From the NCBI GenBank assembly GCA_963277665.1, contig OY728160.1, positions 51,754,605-51,818,604 on the forward strand: DNA of 64,000 bases, in the 5' to 3' direction. The position numbers and the translations under genes are program-made. Position 1 is the first letter of the stretch; each line of letters starts with the position of its first letter. This DNA comes from Viscum album. Lineage: Eukaryota > Streptophyta > Magnoliopsida > Santalales > Viscaceae. Under the pieces are notes generated by a model. It was not told where the DNA came from and did no database searches. It was given only the letters and a program-made list of their open reading frames with translations. Below, in pieces: positions 48,295 to 61,116 of this stretch.

Positions 48295-50506
48295 GGTGAA
48301 GGGTAGAGAATTCATCAAAATTTCATAAAATATTAATATATAATAAATACATTATCAAAAAAAATTATTCCAAGTGAAAATAAATTTGAATAAAAACATT
48401 ATATGAAAGAAAAACTAATTTAAAATGAAATTTATCGAGGGTTTTTTAAAAAGTGATGCCTTTTCCCGAAACAACCAAAGAAAAAATTTTATTAAAAGAA
48501 ATATTAAAAGAATCTAAAATATGGGATAATATTAGAATCTTTTTGAGGAAATGAAATAAGAGTAGTGAGAAGGCCTTCGAACCAGGTAATGTCTTTATTT
48601 ACTTCTATATTGTCCAGACCATCTGCAACCGTGTTTTCTTCTCAATAAACATGTATGATGAAATAATTAATATCGAAAAGTGAATGAGTGAATTCCATCT
48701 AGAAATTAGTAATTGGAAAAGAAATATGAGACATTCCATTCCAAATTTCTTGACCGATAGTCGTCAAGTCACATTCAATCCAAAGTTTGTTCCAACCAAT
48801 GAGCATGGAAAAGGAAATATCATGTATCAAACTTATCATATCTGTTTCAAGGAGGTGGGAATTCCACATTTATCGATGAATTACCCAAGTATCTCACTGA
48901 GGTGATTCCTAAAAACAACACCTCACCCTGCAGGTCACAGATTAACATTAGTTTACCAGTATTAACCATGTCCATAATAATGACATTTTCAATACTAAAT
49001 GGTTATAATTTTACATATAGGTTGAAAATTTTCTTAAAAATGTCCAAATAATGAAAATTTAGACCATATATTATCCTCCTTGTCCTCTTTCCACATTTTT
49101 ATCATTTTTAAATAATTTAATATAATATTATTTTCATAAAATATCAAAAAAGTCATTCTTTAAAATATTCAATTAATTTGACACCAAAGACATATTCAAT
49201 ATAAATATAATCCTTTAAAACACCCCCAATAAGTCATTATTGTCTACAAAATCATAGAACATAATAATTCATCGAAATTTTCTTAATTTTAATATTTTGG
49301 AAATCTTTTATTTTATTTTTCTACTAATTGAATAAACACTATATCAATGTTCTGTAACGACTTAAGGTATTTATTAAATGAATAAAATTATAGAATCATT
49401 TAAAATAATAAAACAATTAATTTATATTTAAAATAAAAAATTATAATATATAATATCCTATTTATATCATTATAATAATTTTTTTTGTGTTACCTTATTC
49501 AAGAGAGTAACATTTTGTATTTATCATTTTTTTAAAATAATATAAAGTTCATAATCAAATAAAAAAAATGAAAAAAGTGGAAATATATTCAATAATTAGA
49601 TGTAATTTTATAAAATCCACCCTTCGAATATGTTTGAGGATAGTGTTGGATTTATTTTAAGACCTTATGTCATGTTCTTAATCTATGTTTACCCATTTTA
49701 CCCATCACACGGTGAAAAATATTTACAGAGGAAAAAAATCATAATGTCCAGAAATAAAATATGCATATTTACCAAATTTTAATCTCATGATTATAAATAT
49801 GGTACAAAATTTTAAATATTCAATTTTTATAAGTGTAAAAAAATTAATTTAATATAACAACACATAACCCAATGTAAAACCTATTTATAGATAAATTAAT
49901 TTTTATGCATAAAAATATTTTCATATCAAATTCATACAAAACTTTATTTAAAATGAAATTAATTTTATTATTCATAATATAAGAAAACATTTTTTACTCT
50001 GAAACAATTTTTAAACAAAATGTAACTTTTACATTCTTGAAGAAAAATACAGATTTCAATAAAAATATATATTTCTCATTATTCATAGGAAAATAAATAT
50101 TTTAAAAAAAATCCCAAAATTTACCCTAATATAAATTTTATATAATATTTTTTAAAATGAATCTTAATTTAAAAAATAATAATTTATAACATTTTTAGAA
50201 AATAATTATAATATTTTCTTATAAATATAAATGAAAACATTTTTAGAGATAATATATTTTTGAAGAGTAAGTTGACTTTACTAAAAATGACTTCTTGTTT
50301 CATAAGAAGTAATCAATTGATTGTTATCAAGTATGAAATTTATATTTATTAACTTATTTCAGTAATTTGATTCATATCATCCAATTTGATTTTTGGTTAT
50401 AACTATAACATTTATATAATAATATTACATTACTAATTTATTATCAGGGTTCTGTGTTATTTATGCTATTAAATATAATGTTATTTTAAAATCAGATGGT
50501 GTTAAA

Positions 50507-52886
50507 TTCCACCCCCTTTATAAATTATTCCGTATGAAGTCTGTCTTTATCATAAATGATTTAATATTTCAAAATTACTTTGTTAAAACTCATATAACAC
50601 AGTGGGTTTATAAAACATCTTTTAATAAATGGAAAGAGTGGAACAGAAAAGTTTCATCAAATAATGAATAATCAGGTTCTTAGATTAGGAGGAAATTGGT
50701 GGGAATTTAAAATATTAAAATATTTGGTAGAATAAATTTTTATTGGATAATAAAGAGTATTATATAACACAGTTATGCGAAATTTAATGGAAGAAAAACC
50801 CTAAATCCATGAGGGGTGAAAAGACCATCAAATCATAAAAAATAAAGGTAAAAATACAACATTTTTGTTTTAATATTCCTTTCCCATGTTTGATGGATTA
50901 TTCTACTATCAATATAAAATACATGTAAAAATATAATTAATTTATTTCAATTTCATGATTATAATTTCATCTTTATTTCGGACATCCATTATTTTAAGCA
51001 TCATCTTACTCCAGCAAATGATGATGATTGTTTTCATATTTGAAACAATAAAATTACCTTTTAACATATAATAAGATCTATAAAATAAAAAAATATTAAT
51101 CATCAAGTCTTAAGAAATTTAAAAAAATAGAAAATATTAGCATATGTTAACCAGTATGGATAAATCATATATTAATATCTAAATCCTAAATAATAACATC
51201 CAAAATTCTACATAATCCATTCTAAAAATAGTTAAACTTAAATCTCTGAAAAAATATGTGTGAACAATTTCAGAATACAAATGTTAAAAAATAAGGTCAC
51301 TAAATTTCCAAAATAAACATTACATTAATCTCCTAAAAAATATAAATTACCTATTAGATTCAAATACCAAAAACGTCAATACATAGACTATCTCAATATA
51401 TGATAATAACTTAAATCATCATAAAATGTAAATTAAAACATATATTCTTAAAAAAATTAACACCATATTTATTCTTGAAAAAAATTATATAATATGAAAT
51501 AAATTACATTCAACAAAAAATACAATAAACTCTATCAAATATAGAATTAACCACTTTTACATCAAATCACTAATCAATTCCATGGTCATTAATGATATCT
51601 AATTTAGTTAATCAATACCAATGATCTCTTTATCTAATCCAATCATTATTATCTCAATATTAAGAACATATTGAGGGCTATATATTCCTCAAAATTTTTT
51701 ATATAAAATATTACCTTACCATTATATCACTTTTCATGTTCATTAGTATAATTGCACATTTTCATGAGAAATCTAGAATGAAAAACCATTGTTAAACAAT
51801 ACATTGATGTTTCATGGTTTTTATAACTTGAATACCGTTAATAAAAATAATTATGTAATCACAATAAATAAAAACGTCAACAATTCCACCAGAATGATCA
51901 TCATAACCTAGGCACTCCATTTTTCTAGGATTTATCTATCGGATTAGAGAACTATTTCATATAATTTCCATGTTACCTATAGTTAATACATTGAACTATA
52001 AATTGTACCTTTATATGATCTTAATATCTCTCCATCAAACTCATTATTTTCCTTATAAATTATTTTTTATGTTCCCTTATTTTCAACAAATAAAACACCA
52101 TATTGTTTCTATATTATATTTCCCTGAGTGCAGCATCCCACAAACCTGACATATATAAAACCAAATGTTCTTCCATCTATGGTTTTTTGGAAACTCTATT
52201 TGTTATTATTTGGTGTATCAGAAAACTCACCCATATAAGGTTTTTTAATCATAAAATGAGATTGATGACTAGTAATAATCACAAGGTTTCACATTCCATA
52301 TCCAATTTTTCTTGGTTTCTCAGGTGAAAAATCATTCCATTATCCATCACATTCAATATTAACACATTTTATCATGGTTTTAACAATTTACTATAAAAAA
52401 TGTATAGTGTGAGAAAAATAATCATAGAGAGAAGTCATGAAATATAATTCGAAGTTTGTATATATCTTGACACATTATTTTTAATATAATAAACTATAGG
52501 TTTTACCTTGGTGATCCATGATCTTTTATTTTAAATTCCTTCTTAATGCTTCATAAATAAAATTATAATTAACCCAAACATATCCCCTATGAGTGTTTGA
52601 CTAGTTTTTTAGTAATCGCATACATAGACACCATAAACTATAATTATGGATGATAATTACTCAACCAAATATTTTCAATTTTATTACCCTTAGATTAATA
52701 TATTCATGAACAAGGCCCACTTGTAGTATCCAGATGGGGATGTATTTATTTTGAAGACTACATAATATATTCCCTACCAAAACAATTATTATGTCAGCCT
52801 ATTCTTAGACTTATCCTTAGGTATTTTACTAATGTTTTTTAACTGTAATCTCCAATTATTGACTAAACCCGTCCTCTGATACCATC
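50507..52886 (-). other. Interior between LTR a and LTR b, with gag trace
   Basis: Begins with a polypurine tract remnant (plus strand TTCCACCCCCTTTA) and ends with a good primer site (minus strand TGGTATCAGAGGACGGG, 52,870-52,884). At 52,051-52,099 the minus strand reads CFIC, then G-N-x4-L, a zinc-knuckle relic with several residues lost. A segment at 51,540-51,660 aligns with 59,560-59,680 of the next interior. No pol motif was read. Confidence 0.65.
52870..52886 (-). other. Primer-binding site (initiator tRNA-Met type)
   Basis: The minus strand reads TGGTATCAGAGG immediately after the LTR end, matching eleven bases of the TGGTATCAGAGC type. Confidence 0.85.
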
Positions 52887-55800
52887 TATAGGGGAATAAA
52901 CTTTTCAAACATAAATATTTCAACCGTCTAGATGAATATTCAATACATTTCATAAATAATTTCCTTGGTAACATAAAATTTTAGCACCTTTATATACTAG
53001 ATATATAAATTTCTTGTTAAATGAAATAAATTCAATGTATCTCATAAAGATATCTCTATATAGTACTATTTAAATTCATACCCTATTTTAACATTTTTTA
53101 ATTACTTTAGTAAAGGATACAAATTAAATGGTGAGATCAAATTCTCAGTAAAGGTAAAAAGGGAAATATAATCGACCACATAATAATAAAATGGGCATAA
53201 GGGTGTGAGAATATGATATTAATATTTAAAAACCAAGCCCTATACATCATAAAAAAATATTATTGTGTCATGGAATATATCTTGGTAATAAAGATGTCTT
53301 GAATTATAAAAGAATAAAAGAACCTAATCCATGAGAGAAAACTATTGGAATGAGATACATGTTTTTGAAATGCATATTAACATTTTCAATATTTTATTTT
53401 CTATCTATGGATCACACCCATGATAATTATAGTGGATTGAGTTCACTCCCCATTATATAATTAAGGCCTTTTTCCTAGACTATCATATTGTACAGAGTCC
53501 CATACTAAATTGGGTTCACTCACCATTCCAATACATATTATTTCATGATATATAAATCCTTACCAAATTAATTGGAGGACTATATAATTCCCACCCCACC
53601 TAAATCTTAATAAAAATCCACTAATATGTGTGTAATAAGATCATAAAGTATTCAAAATATATTAGAAATTGTGGAAAATAAATTGTTTTAATAAACATAT
53701 CATAATCGGGAACCATATAGTGAAATAATAATGGTAATATTCTTTAATCATATCCCTAGTAAATTAGAACTATATATAATGGATTTTATCATTTAATGAT
53801 CCAATCTTCTCAAATATATATATCACATATTTTGAAGTTAGTATTCAATACAATTCATAAACACACACTTACATGCTATAATAATTCATGTCATAGAATA
53901 ATTGAAACAAAATCATCTTATTTCATGATACATCATCAAAATCCTTCAAAAATATGTTCTCACATAGTACACCTGTTATGAATAACCTCCCTAAAACCCC
54001 ATCTTAACATGGTTAAGCAAACATAATAAAGTGTGTGCAAATATTCTTAGTATAGTTAAATGTAGTTGATATTCATCTATGATTATATAAAATCATAATA
54101 TAATAATAAGGGTATATGATCTTGAAAATAACATAGTATGTCCATAAACAACCTTTCAATGATCAGATACATGAGTCATGGAATAAAACTCTATCATTTC
54201 AGAAAACATGGCCCATAAGAGTGAGAAATATTCATAAATCAATCATTAAATAATACCTCATTTCAGAAAAGTGTGTTACCAAAACAAATATAAAAATATC
54301 ATTTTATATGTCAAGGTTAACAACCAAGAAAACAATCATAGTGGTTCTAGACTTATCACCTATTTTCAATTGTGCATTAGTAATTAACTATTTCCCATAG
54401 TAGTTTAGGATGAACCAATTTCCCATACGGGATTAAGCACATTAACCGGTCTCCCATTTTTATATCAAGATATATAAAACATTACTGAATGTATTGGAGT
54501 GACATATAGGTACCACCAATCACATAATGAAAATAATCCATATGTGTTTCATAATATTATAAAGAATTTATCAAATGAGAACAAATAAAAATAAAGGAGA
54601 CTCATAAACATTTCATCATAACAGAATTCTTGAAAATAAATGGGTTTTATAAACAATTCACCATAATATAACTCATAAAAATATATTATTCTCATAAAAA
54701 TTTCATTATTGAATAAAATATAAAAAATAATCATGTTTTAAAATATATCTACCTTTTAATCACATCATAAACCATGGATAAAGGTTTGGGTTTCATATGA
54801 ATTTTACCATGGTATAACCCATGGATGAGAAATGGGTTTGATAAAAAAATTTTCATCATCAACATAAAACATTTAGAGAAATAATAATAATGTTTTGTTT
54901 GTATTATATCCCAAGTAAATAACTTGTTACATCATATAATTCCATTTTAGATGGAAAATTATATTGGAAGATTACTTGGAGCATCTATTGAGGAAAGTAT
55001 CCTTTAAAAATTGTAAAATAATGTTTTTAAAAACAAAATATTTTCATGATAATTATCTTTGAAACTAACTTTGTAAACCTTAAAATAAACCTTTAAAGAT
55101 CGTTTAAAACATTTCTTAGGGAAAATATACATTCCGATTATAAAAGAATTTTTCAATACCTAAAACTATTTCAAAATCTGTTTTTTCTAAATAAACATTT
55201 AAAATTATAATTAATTATTTTAAACATTTATTGTTTTGGACCATAGAAAATATTCTTTATTTGGTACACTAAAAACATGTTTTACTTGTTCATTTTTGAT
55301 AAAATCCAAAGAGGAATTGATTTTTTAAAATACATAAAAAATCCATCTATATAAATTTTAACACAAAAAAATGTGTAAAAATGTATTTAATAAGTTCCAT
55401 TATATAATTTTAAAACATATTTTGAAAACATTTTAAAAAAACATTGTTTTGGAATAAAAATAAGTTTCGACTCATGTGATAAAAAAAGAAAATATTTCGT
55501 AAAAACATACTATTGAACTCATGAGTACATAAAAAGAAAAAAATGAAGGTAAAACATGTATTCTAATTAAATAAACAAAGGAGAATAAAATTCATTATTT
55601 TCTTGAGAGTTAGATAATGAAAAATTATCATCAAAAACATAAACGTAAACATTCTTAATGAATAATGATATTGTATCAGAAAACCATCACCACTTTGGTA
55701 TCTTTTTCATTATAAGCCCCATTTAATAATATCATAAAATTAAACATTTAATATAATAATAAAAAATGGTATTTATGACATAACAATTAAATGGGGTAGT

Positions 55801-56582
55801 ATATACTCCTCAAAAAAGAATATAGGTGAATAATATAACTTATAACTCAAATAATAAAATTTGAGACCAAAATACCTTATCTATTTTGAAACATTTTAAC
55901 CTTAAACCCCATGAAAGAGCGATAAAAAATGGGTTTGTAAATACCAATATTTTTTGGATAATAATAATAAAATACATTCATGGAAATTATATACAGTACA
56001 TAATAAAACCATGTAGGGAATAGGGCATGGGTCTCCCAGAAAGTAAAAGTGAGATGAAAATCCATGACCACTTTAGTAATCATTGGAATCAAAAGTCAAA
56101 AATAAGTAACATCAAATTAAAATTTAAATATAATTAAAATAACTATATTCATGATATAAAATTTCAAATGAGTATTATATACACCACACAAAATAAATGA
56201 GTGGTGGGTTTTCATATCTCTCCTAGAAATAAATGAGACAATAGATGACATTTACCTTAACTCACAACATCCTTTGTACATGTTTAAAATCCATGTATAA
56301 TAAATATACAATTATTATAAATCTTTTAAATAACAATAATAATATTTATCAAATCATATATTATTTACTTTTAACTTTTATTATCTTTTCATCAACAATT
56401 CTTTTTTTAAATCACTTTTTGGGTAATAACATAATTTTTATGTGTGTAGGTTTTGATTTTTTTATTTTCATAATCTATACATTATTTATGTTTCTATAAC
56501 CTATATAATTTTTAAAATAATATAATTCTCATATATATTCAGTGTATATTTATTTATATTAATCAAAAATATTTAGGTATAG

Positions 56583-56646
56583 AAAATGAAATACACTATT
56601 CATTGAAACATTGTGTTGTACATACATATGAATGTTGCTTCCATTT
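56583..56646 (-). repeat. Core stem-loop relative (LTR b)
   Basis: The arms AAATGAAATACACTATTCAT and ATGAATGTTGCTTCCATTT pair imperfectly around CATTGTGTTGTACATACAT, a decayed core. Confidence 0.6.
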
Positions 56647-56783
56647 AATTGACAAATTAAATAGAGGAAAATAATAAATATATATAACCATTCAAGAAAA
56701 ATTATATTTCATATAAATATATCACAATTTTATTTATACCTATCCATATTACCATCCATGTAATATTTTTGTGAAGAATGAAT

Positions 56784-56829
56784 CATGTTGCTCCATGAGG
56801 CAGTAATCTTCTTTACAAACGAGTGACAT
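56784..56829 (-). repeat. Core stem-loop relative 2 (LTR b)
   Basis: ATGTTGCTC and GAGTGACAT pair, with one mismatch and one G-T-type pair, around CATGAGGCAGTAATC. Confidence 0.5.
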
Positions 56830-58606
56830 TATTGTATTTAAAAAAATGGAAAGTAATGTTGTAAATGTGATTTCATAATTTTAAAAGTAAAAATAAAAAT
56901 AAAATATCTTATATATTAATTTAATCTATACTTATTAACAACAAAGTAAAATATAAATTAAAAACACATGACATTAGTTTGCAATGTGGTCGCCCATTGT
57001 ACACAAGAATGATGATTTCATAACCCATTTGATGGAAGAGGAAAATGATTTATTTTATGAGAATAGAATAATAAAATTTAAATATATATAATTTACTAAA
57101 TTTTTTAGATAATAATGGTTAAATAATAATTTAAGGATGGGGAGGAAAAACTAAAATAAAATCTGCAGTTATAAAAGTTAACTCTTCATCAGACAACATC
57201 TTTTGGTTTTCACCAACATGCTTATTATGTTTAATTTATGAATAGAATAAGTCCTGTAAGATTATATTTTGGAATTTAAGAAGTTATTTTGTTTTTATGA
57301 TCTCAAATAATGTGTTTTGGAAGTGTGATGTAGAGAAGATATGGTGTGGTAATTTTTATGTGAGGTGAGTGTCAGACATGTAATTTAAGGAAAAATGGTG
57401 TACCCACATTTTTTACATTCCAAAAGGATAAAATATAGCCCATTATAAAATCCAGAAGATTTATGTTTTAAATATTTCTAAAATACAGGGTTTTTATATT
57501 TTTTAGTTCATTTTTAATGCCATTCATTTTTGTTTAACCCCTAGAAAACCTAGTTTTACATTAACCATGGTCAATGATTCATACTGGTTTTACTATTCAT
57601 TATGGTAAAAATATAATTTAAAATTATTAAATAATATAAATTATAATATTAAAAAACATGGAATCCATTTTTATAAATTTCATTCAAAAAATAAAAATAT
57701 TTTATTTTAAAATTTATCACATAGACGCGATGGGAAGGTGGGTTTCGAAAGAGAAAATGTTCAAATGTTGAAACCATTTTTATAAAAAATTAAATATTTA
57801 TGTTATTAATTTGAATGAAATAAAATTAATTGAAAAATAATTTTACAAATTTTACTTTTAAAACCATTTACAATAATATATAACTTCATAAATATTTTAA
57901 TAGAAGAGGTATTTCTCAATAAAAACCATTATTTTCACTATTCGATGAAAAATTAATATTTTTGTAAAAATATAAAGAATTTACTACAAGATTATTTTGT
58001 CCCAATTATTTCCAAAAATTATGTTTATTTTTTCATATAAATTATCTAAAATTGAAAAATTTTAATTTTGAAGTACGTTTGAAAAAGGCTATAAAACAAA
58101 TATTTAGAAAAATTACAATTTTAAGAAAAAAGATATCAATTTTTATCACCTTTATATAAAACACATAAGATGAATTTTAAACATTTAATTAATTTCAAAA
58201 TACATAAAATTCATTAAAATCATTTTTAAAATGTTATTTTATAATCCACTGAGTTAAAATGTGTTGGTTTGCATAACAATAGTTTTATAAAAAAATATTT
58301 CATTTATTTTTGAATAGTTTTTATTTTAAATTATAATTAATTGGTCACCAATGAATTAATTTAATATATATATGAAGAAAATATATTTTCATAATTTAGT
58401 AAATCCTATTGAAATTTAAAATCCCTATAGTTAGGTGAAAACACTAATATTTAACAATTATAGTATGTCTTATTTCGTTTAAACTTGGGGTTGCATGTAA
58501 AACAAGCCAAACATAGTGTTCTGTATAATGAAAAATATCGAAAGATTAAACTTATCAATAAAACATTTCACTAAGTCCCTGGGTGTTAATTCTTTCCACC
58601 TTTAAA

Positions 58607-58919
58607 TGAATTTTACCTTTTAAATATGTCACATTGTTACAAAAAATGAGTGTACTCTGCCTCATTATATCATTAGGTTCCCATATAACATCCTCATGAT
58701 AATGGTTTTACCACAAAAAATTGAGTAGGTGAGTGGTCTTATTTTATAGGAATTTATCAGATCCAAATTCAACACTAGTTGTTCTTTATAAGAAATATCA
58801 TTCTCTGGTGTTATGATCTCTGAGTTCCACACATGTAATGGATAAGCTATGTACTTCTCATGATAGATACATGGATCACACTGTGAAAATGAGAGAGGTT
58901 TTGTGGAAGCACCAATCAA
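58607..58919 (-). pseudogene. Ty3/gypsy integrase C-terminus, degenerate
   Basis: The minus strand reads KYIAYPLHVW, then ENDISYKEQLV, then KIRPLTYSI. After a frameshift it continues NHYHEDVIWEPNDIMRQ. Plant gypsy integrases end with LRKYxxDPSHV, then E-D-x-x-YEEQPV, then L-x-x-x-I-x-LVKVLWRNHxxEEATWE, so order and spacing agree. This C-terminal part helps position integrase on target DNA. It lies directly upstream of the polypurine tract (58,591-58,606) and 3' LTR, exactly where pol should end. One stop stands in place of the residue before NHYHE. This is the only pol segment recognised in the window and the best evidence that the LTR family belongs to Ty3/gypsy. Confidence 0.85.
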
Positions 58920-61116
58920 TGGAGTAAAATTTCTATATGATCAATAGTTTCAAAGGTACTAATATACATAAGGAAATGTTTTACATTATATCATATTGAT
59001 GGTTTCATCCCTTGATTTTTTTGATCAATTTCCAATTAATATCTTACTATAGGAAATGAGGATACATATTTTTATTCCTAAAGCACCAATGGGTCTAGAG
59101 ATCTATAATAGAATGATATGTTGTTCCTTCTATCTCCAGTTATTATAAAAACAAAAATGGTTACAAATCCTTATCAAATTTTCATAAATATTACATATAG
59201 TGATGCAATAGATTAAACTTTAAAATTTCATCCAAAGATCAACTTATACTATTCTCCAAAGGGTTTACCTTATGAACGTTACAAAATTTAAAATTCATTA
59301 AGAAGGTCCCCAAAAATCAAAAAATCAACCTAACATTAATCCCCAAAATATCACATGGTAGCTCGTAATAGCCACATACCAAATATTTTATTACCTTTGT
59401 GATACGTTTTCATGAAACTTGGTGATATCTCAAATTATCATAAAACCCTTTGGAAATCATATGTACTTCTTCATTCCTTGAATAAAACCACCTATTATTG
59501 AATACAGTACATAAATCTAATAATAATGTAAACTTAATTAATGATAACATTGACCACATTTTCCACAAATCATTTATCAATTCCAAGGTCATCAATGCTG
59601 TCCAATTTACTTTATTAATACCCATCGTCTCTTTATCCAGAAAACGTTATCTAAAAATTAATAACATATTACTGGTTATCTTCCCTTAATCATGTGTTTT
59701 TTCATAAAATATAACCTATCAATTAAATCACTTTTATGGGTCCCCAGAACTATTCAACATATTCTTATAAATCCATAACGAAAAAATAGCAATAAACCAC
59801 CCTTATATATTTTCTGATTCATAAAACACAATTCTTTAATTCCAATACATAAACACTTCAATCATACCACATACTTCTCAAAAAAATGAACTAGGCTTCA
59901 TTATTTAATTCCTTAATACCTCTTTTATAGAATATGAAATATGAATCAAGTATTGAAATTCATCGACCTCAATTTAATAAAGTTTATTATATTTAATATA
60001 AAAAATAATTTTAGAACAAACCATACCTCTTATATTTCATTTTCAGTATCTTCATCTATTGAATTATAACCCTTACTTTTATATCCGTTTTGATTTTATT
60101 TACAATATTTCCCCCCTATGAAATCAATTTTCATAAATCAAATATGTACCATATTTAAAACATTTATAAGTTGATAATACATTAGAGAGACCATCATTAT
60201 CATCCAATGACTTAACCAACTATTTATTTATCATTTGAAATTACTGAATTTATGTCCTTTTTCACACCTAAGACATCATCTCATTCCTCTAGAAATATCC
60301 CGTTGATGATTCTTCCAACATTCTCAACAAAAAAGAAACATAATATTCTTTCCTCCATGGACTCTACCACCCAAACTCCTAGTGGAATGAATCATTATCT
60401 TCTTTGGTGAGTCCAATAGTTGGTTAAGGTGTATGTTTTTAATCATATATAATGATAACTAATTTGGCATAATAACAGTATACTTCACTCTAATTATTAT
60501 CCTATTTGGTGGATATTCATGAAATTTTTCTACCACATTCAACAATAATCTAGATCATTTCTGTTCATGCTGTTGAATAAAATGAAAAAGCAATGTTTTA
60601 GTGATAATATTTATTGTATGAAAAACACATAATCATGGATAATAACTAATAAGATGTTTAAATCATGACACCTTCTTTTCAATATATGAAACCTTAGGAT
60701 TCACTAAGGTCATTCATGGTCATTATTCAAATCCTTCATGTTGGTTTGAAAAGAGTTTGTTAATTTTGAATGAATATCCATGAGGAGTGTCAAAATAGGT
60801 GAGCGGTAAGGCCCATTGTCATGCACTGAGTAATGATCGAGTGTAACTCAATGTGACACTTTAGGATTTATTACCCCCAGGTCCCTCTAATCAAGAGACA
60901 CATCCACTTTTAGTATCTAGATATGGATGTAACTTCCTAAAACCCACTCAATATATCAGTTAATAAAATTAAAGGACATTTTCATTTAGTTTTACTCATC
61001 CATAGAATTATATATAAAAATATCCCAATGCATATACATAAAAATATTCCTAGGGATCCCAAAAAAATCTCATCCTATTTTCCAAAGGATAACAAAACCA
61101 TTCCTCTGATACCAAA
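58920..61116 (-). other. Interior between LTR b and LTR c, with gag traces
   Basis: At 60,236-60,275 the minus strand reads CLRCEKGHKFSNF, a zinc knuckle one residue short and without its last cysteine. CFKYGTYLIYEN at 60,126-60,163 would be the second knuckle. The primer site CCTCTGATACCA (plus strand) is at 61,103-61,114. Only 2.5 kb separates the LTRs, so most of pol has been deleted even though its end survives at 58,607-58,919. Confidence 0.65.
61103..61116 (-). other. Primer-binding site (initiator tRNA-Met type)
   Basis: The minus strand reads TGGTATCAGAGG next to LTR c. Confidence 0.8.

Larger units (their letters stand above)
45960..50506 (-). repeat. LTR a of the older chain
   Basis: Same LTR family, strongly diverged. 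Diagnostic points are GAATATTCAATA at 46,014 (as at 52,934), TTCTCAATAAGGGTAAACG at 46,213 (as CTCAGTAAGG elsewhere), and core stem-loop relatives at 47,730 and 47,896. Further ones are the donor AAGGTAAGGG at 47,660, GAGGTAATAATC at 48,113, a TATA box at 48,287, and the right end GGTGTTAAA before a C-rich tract. The left end is approximate. Confidence 0.7.
52887..58590 (-). repeat. LTR b, shared by two interiors
   Basis: Has a primer-binding site directly to its left and a polypurine tract directly to its right, so it acts as 5' LTR for the left interior and 3' LTR for the right one. It starts TATAGGGG and ends GGGTGTTAAT. It carries TTCTCAGTAAAGG at 53,152, stem-loop relatives at 56,583 and 56,784, and a donor-like AAGGTAAATG near 56,250. 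Confidence 0.8.
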
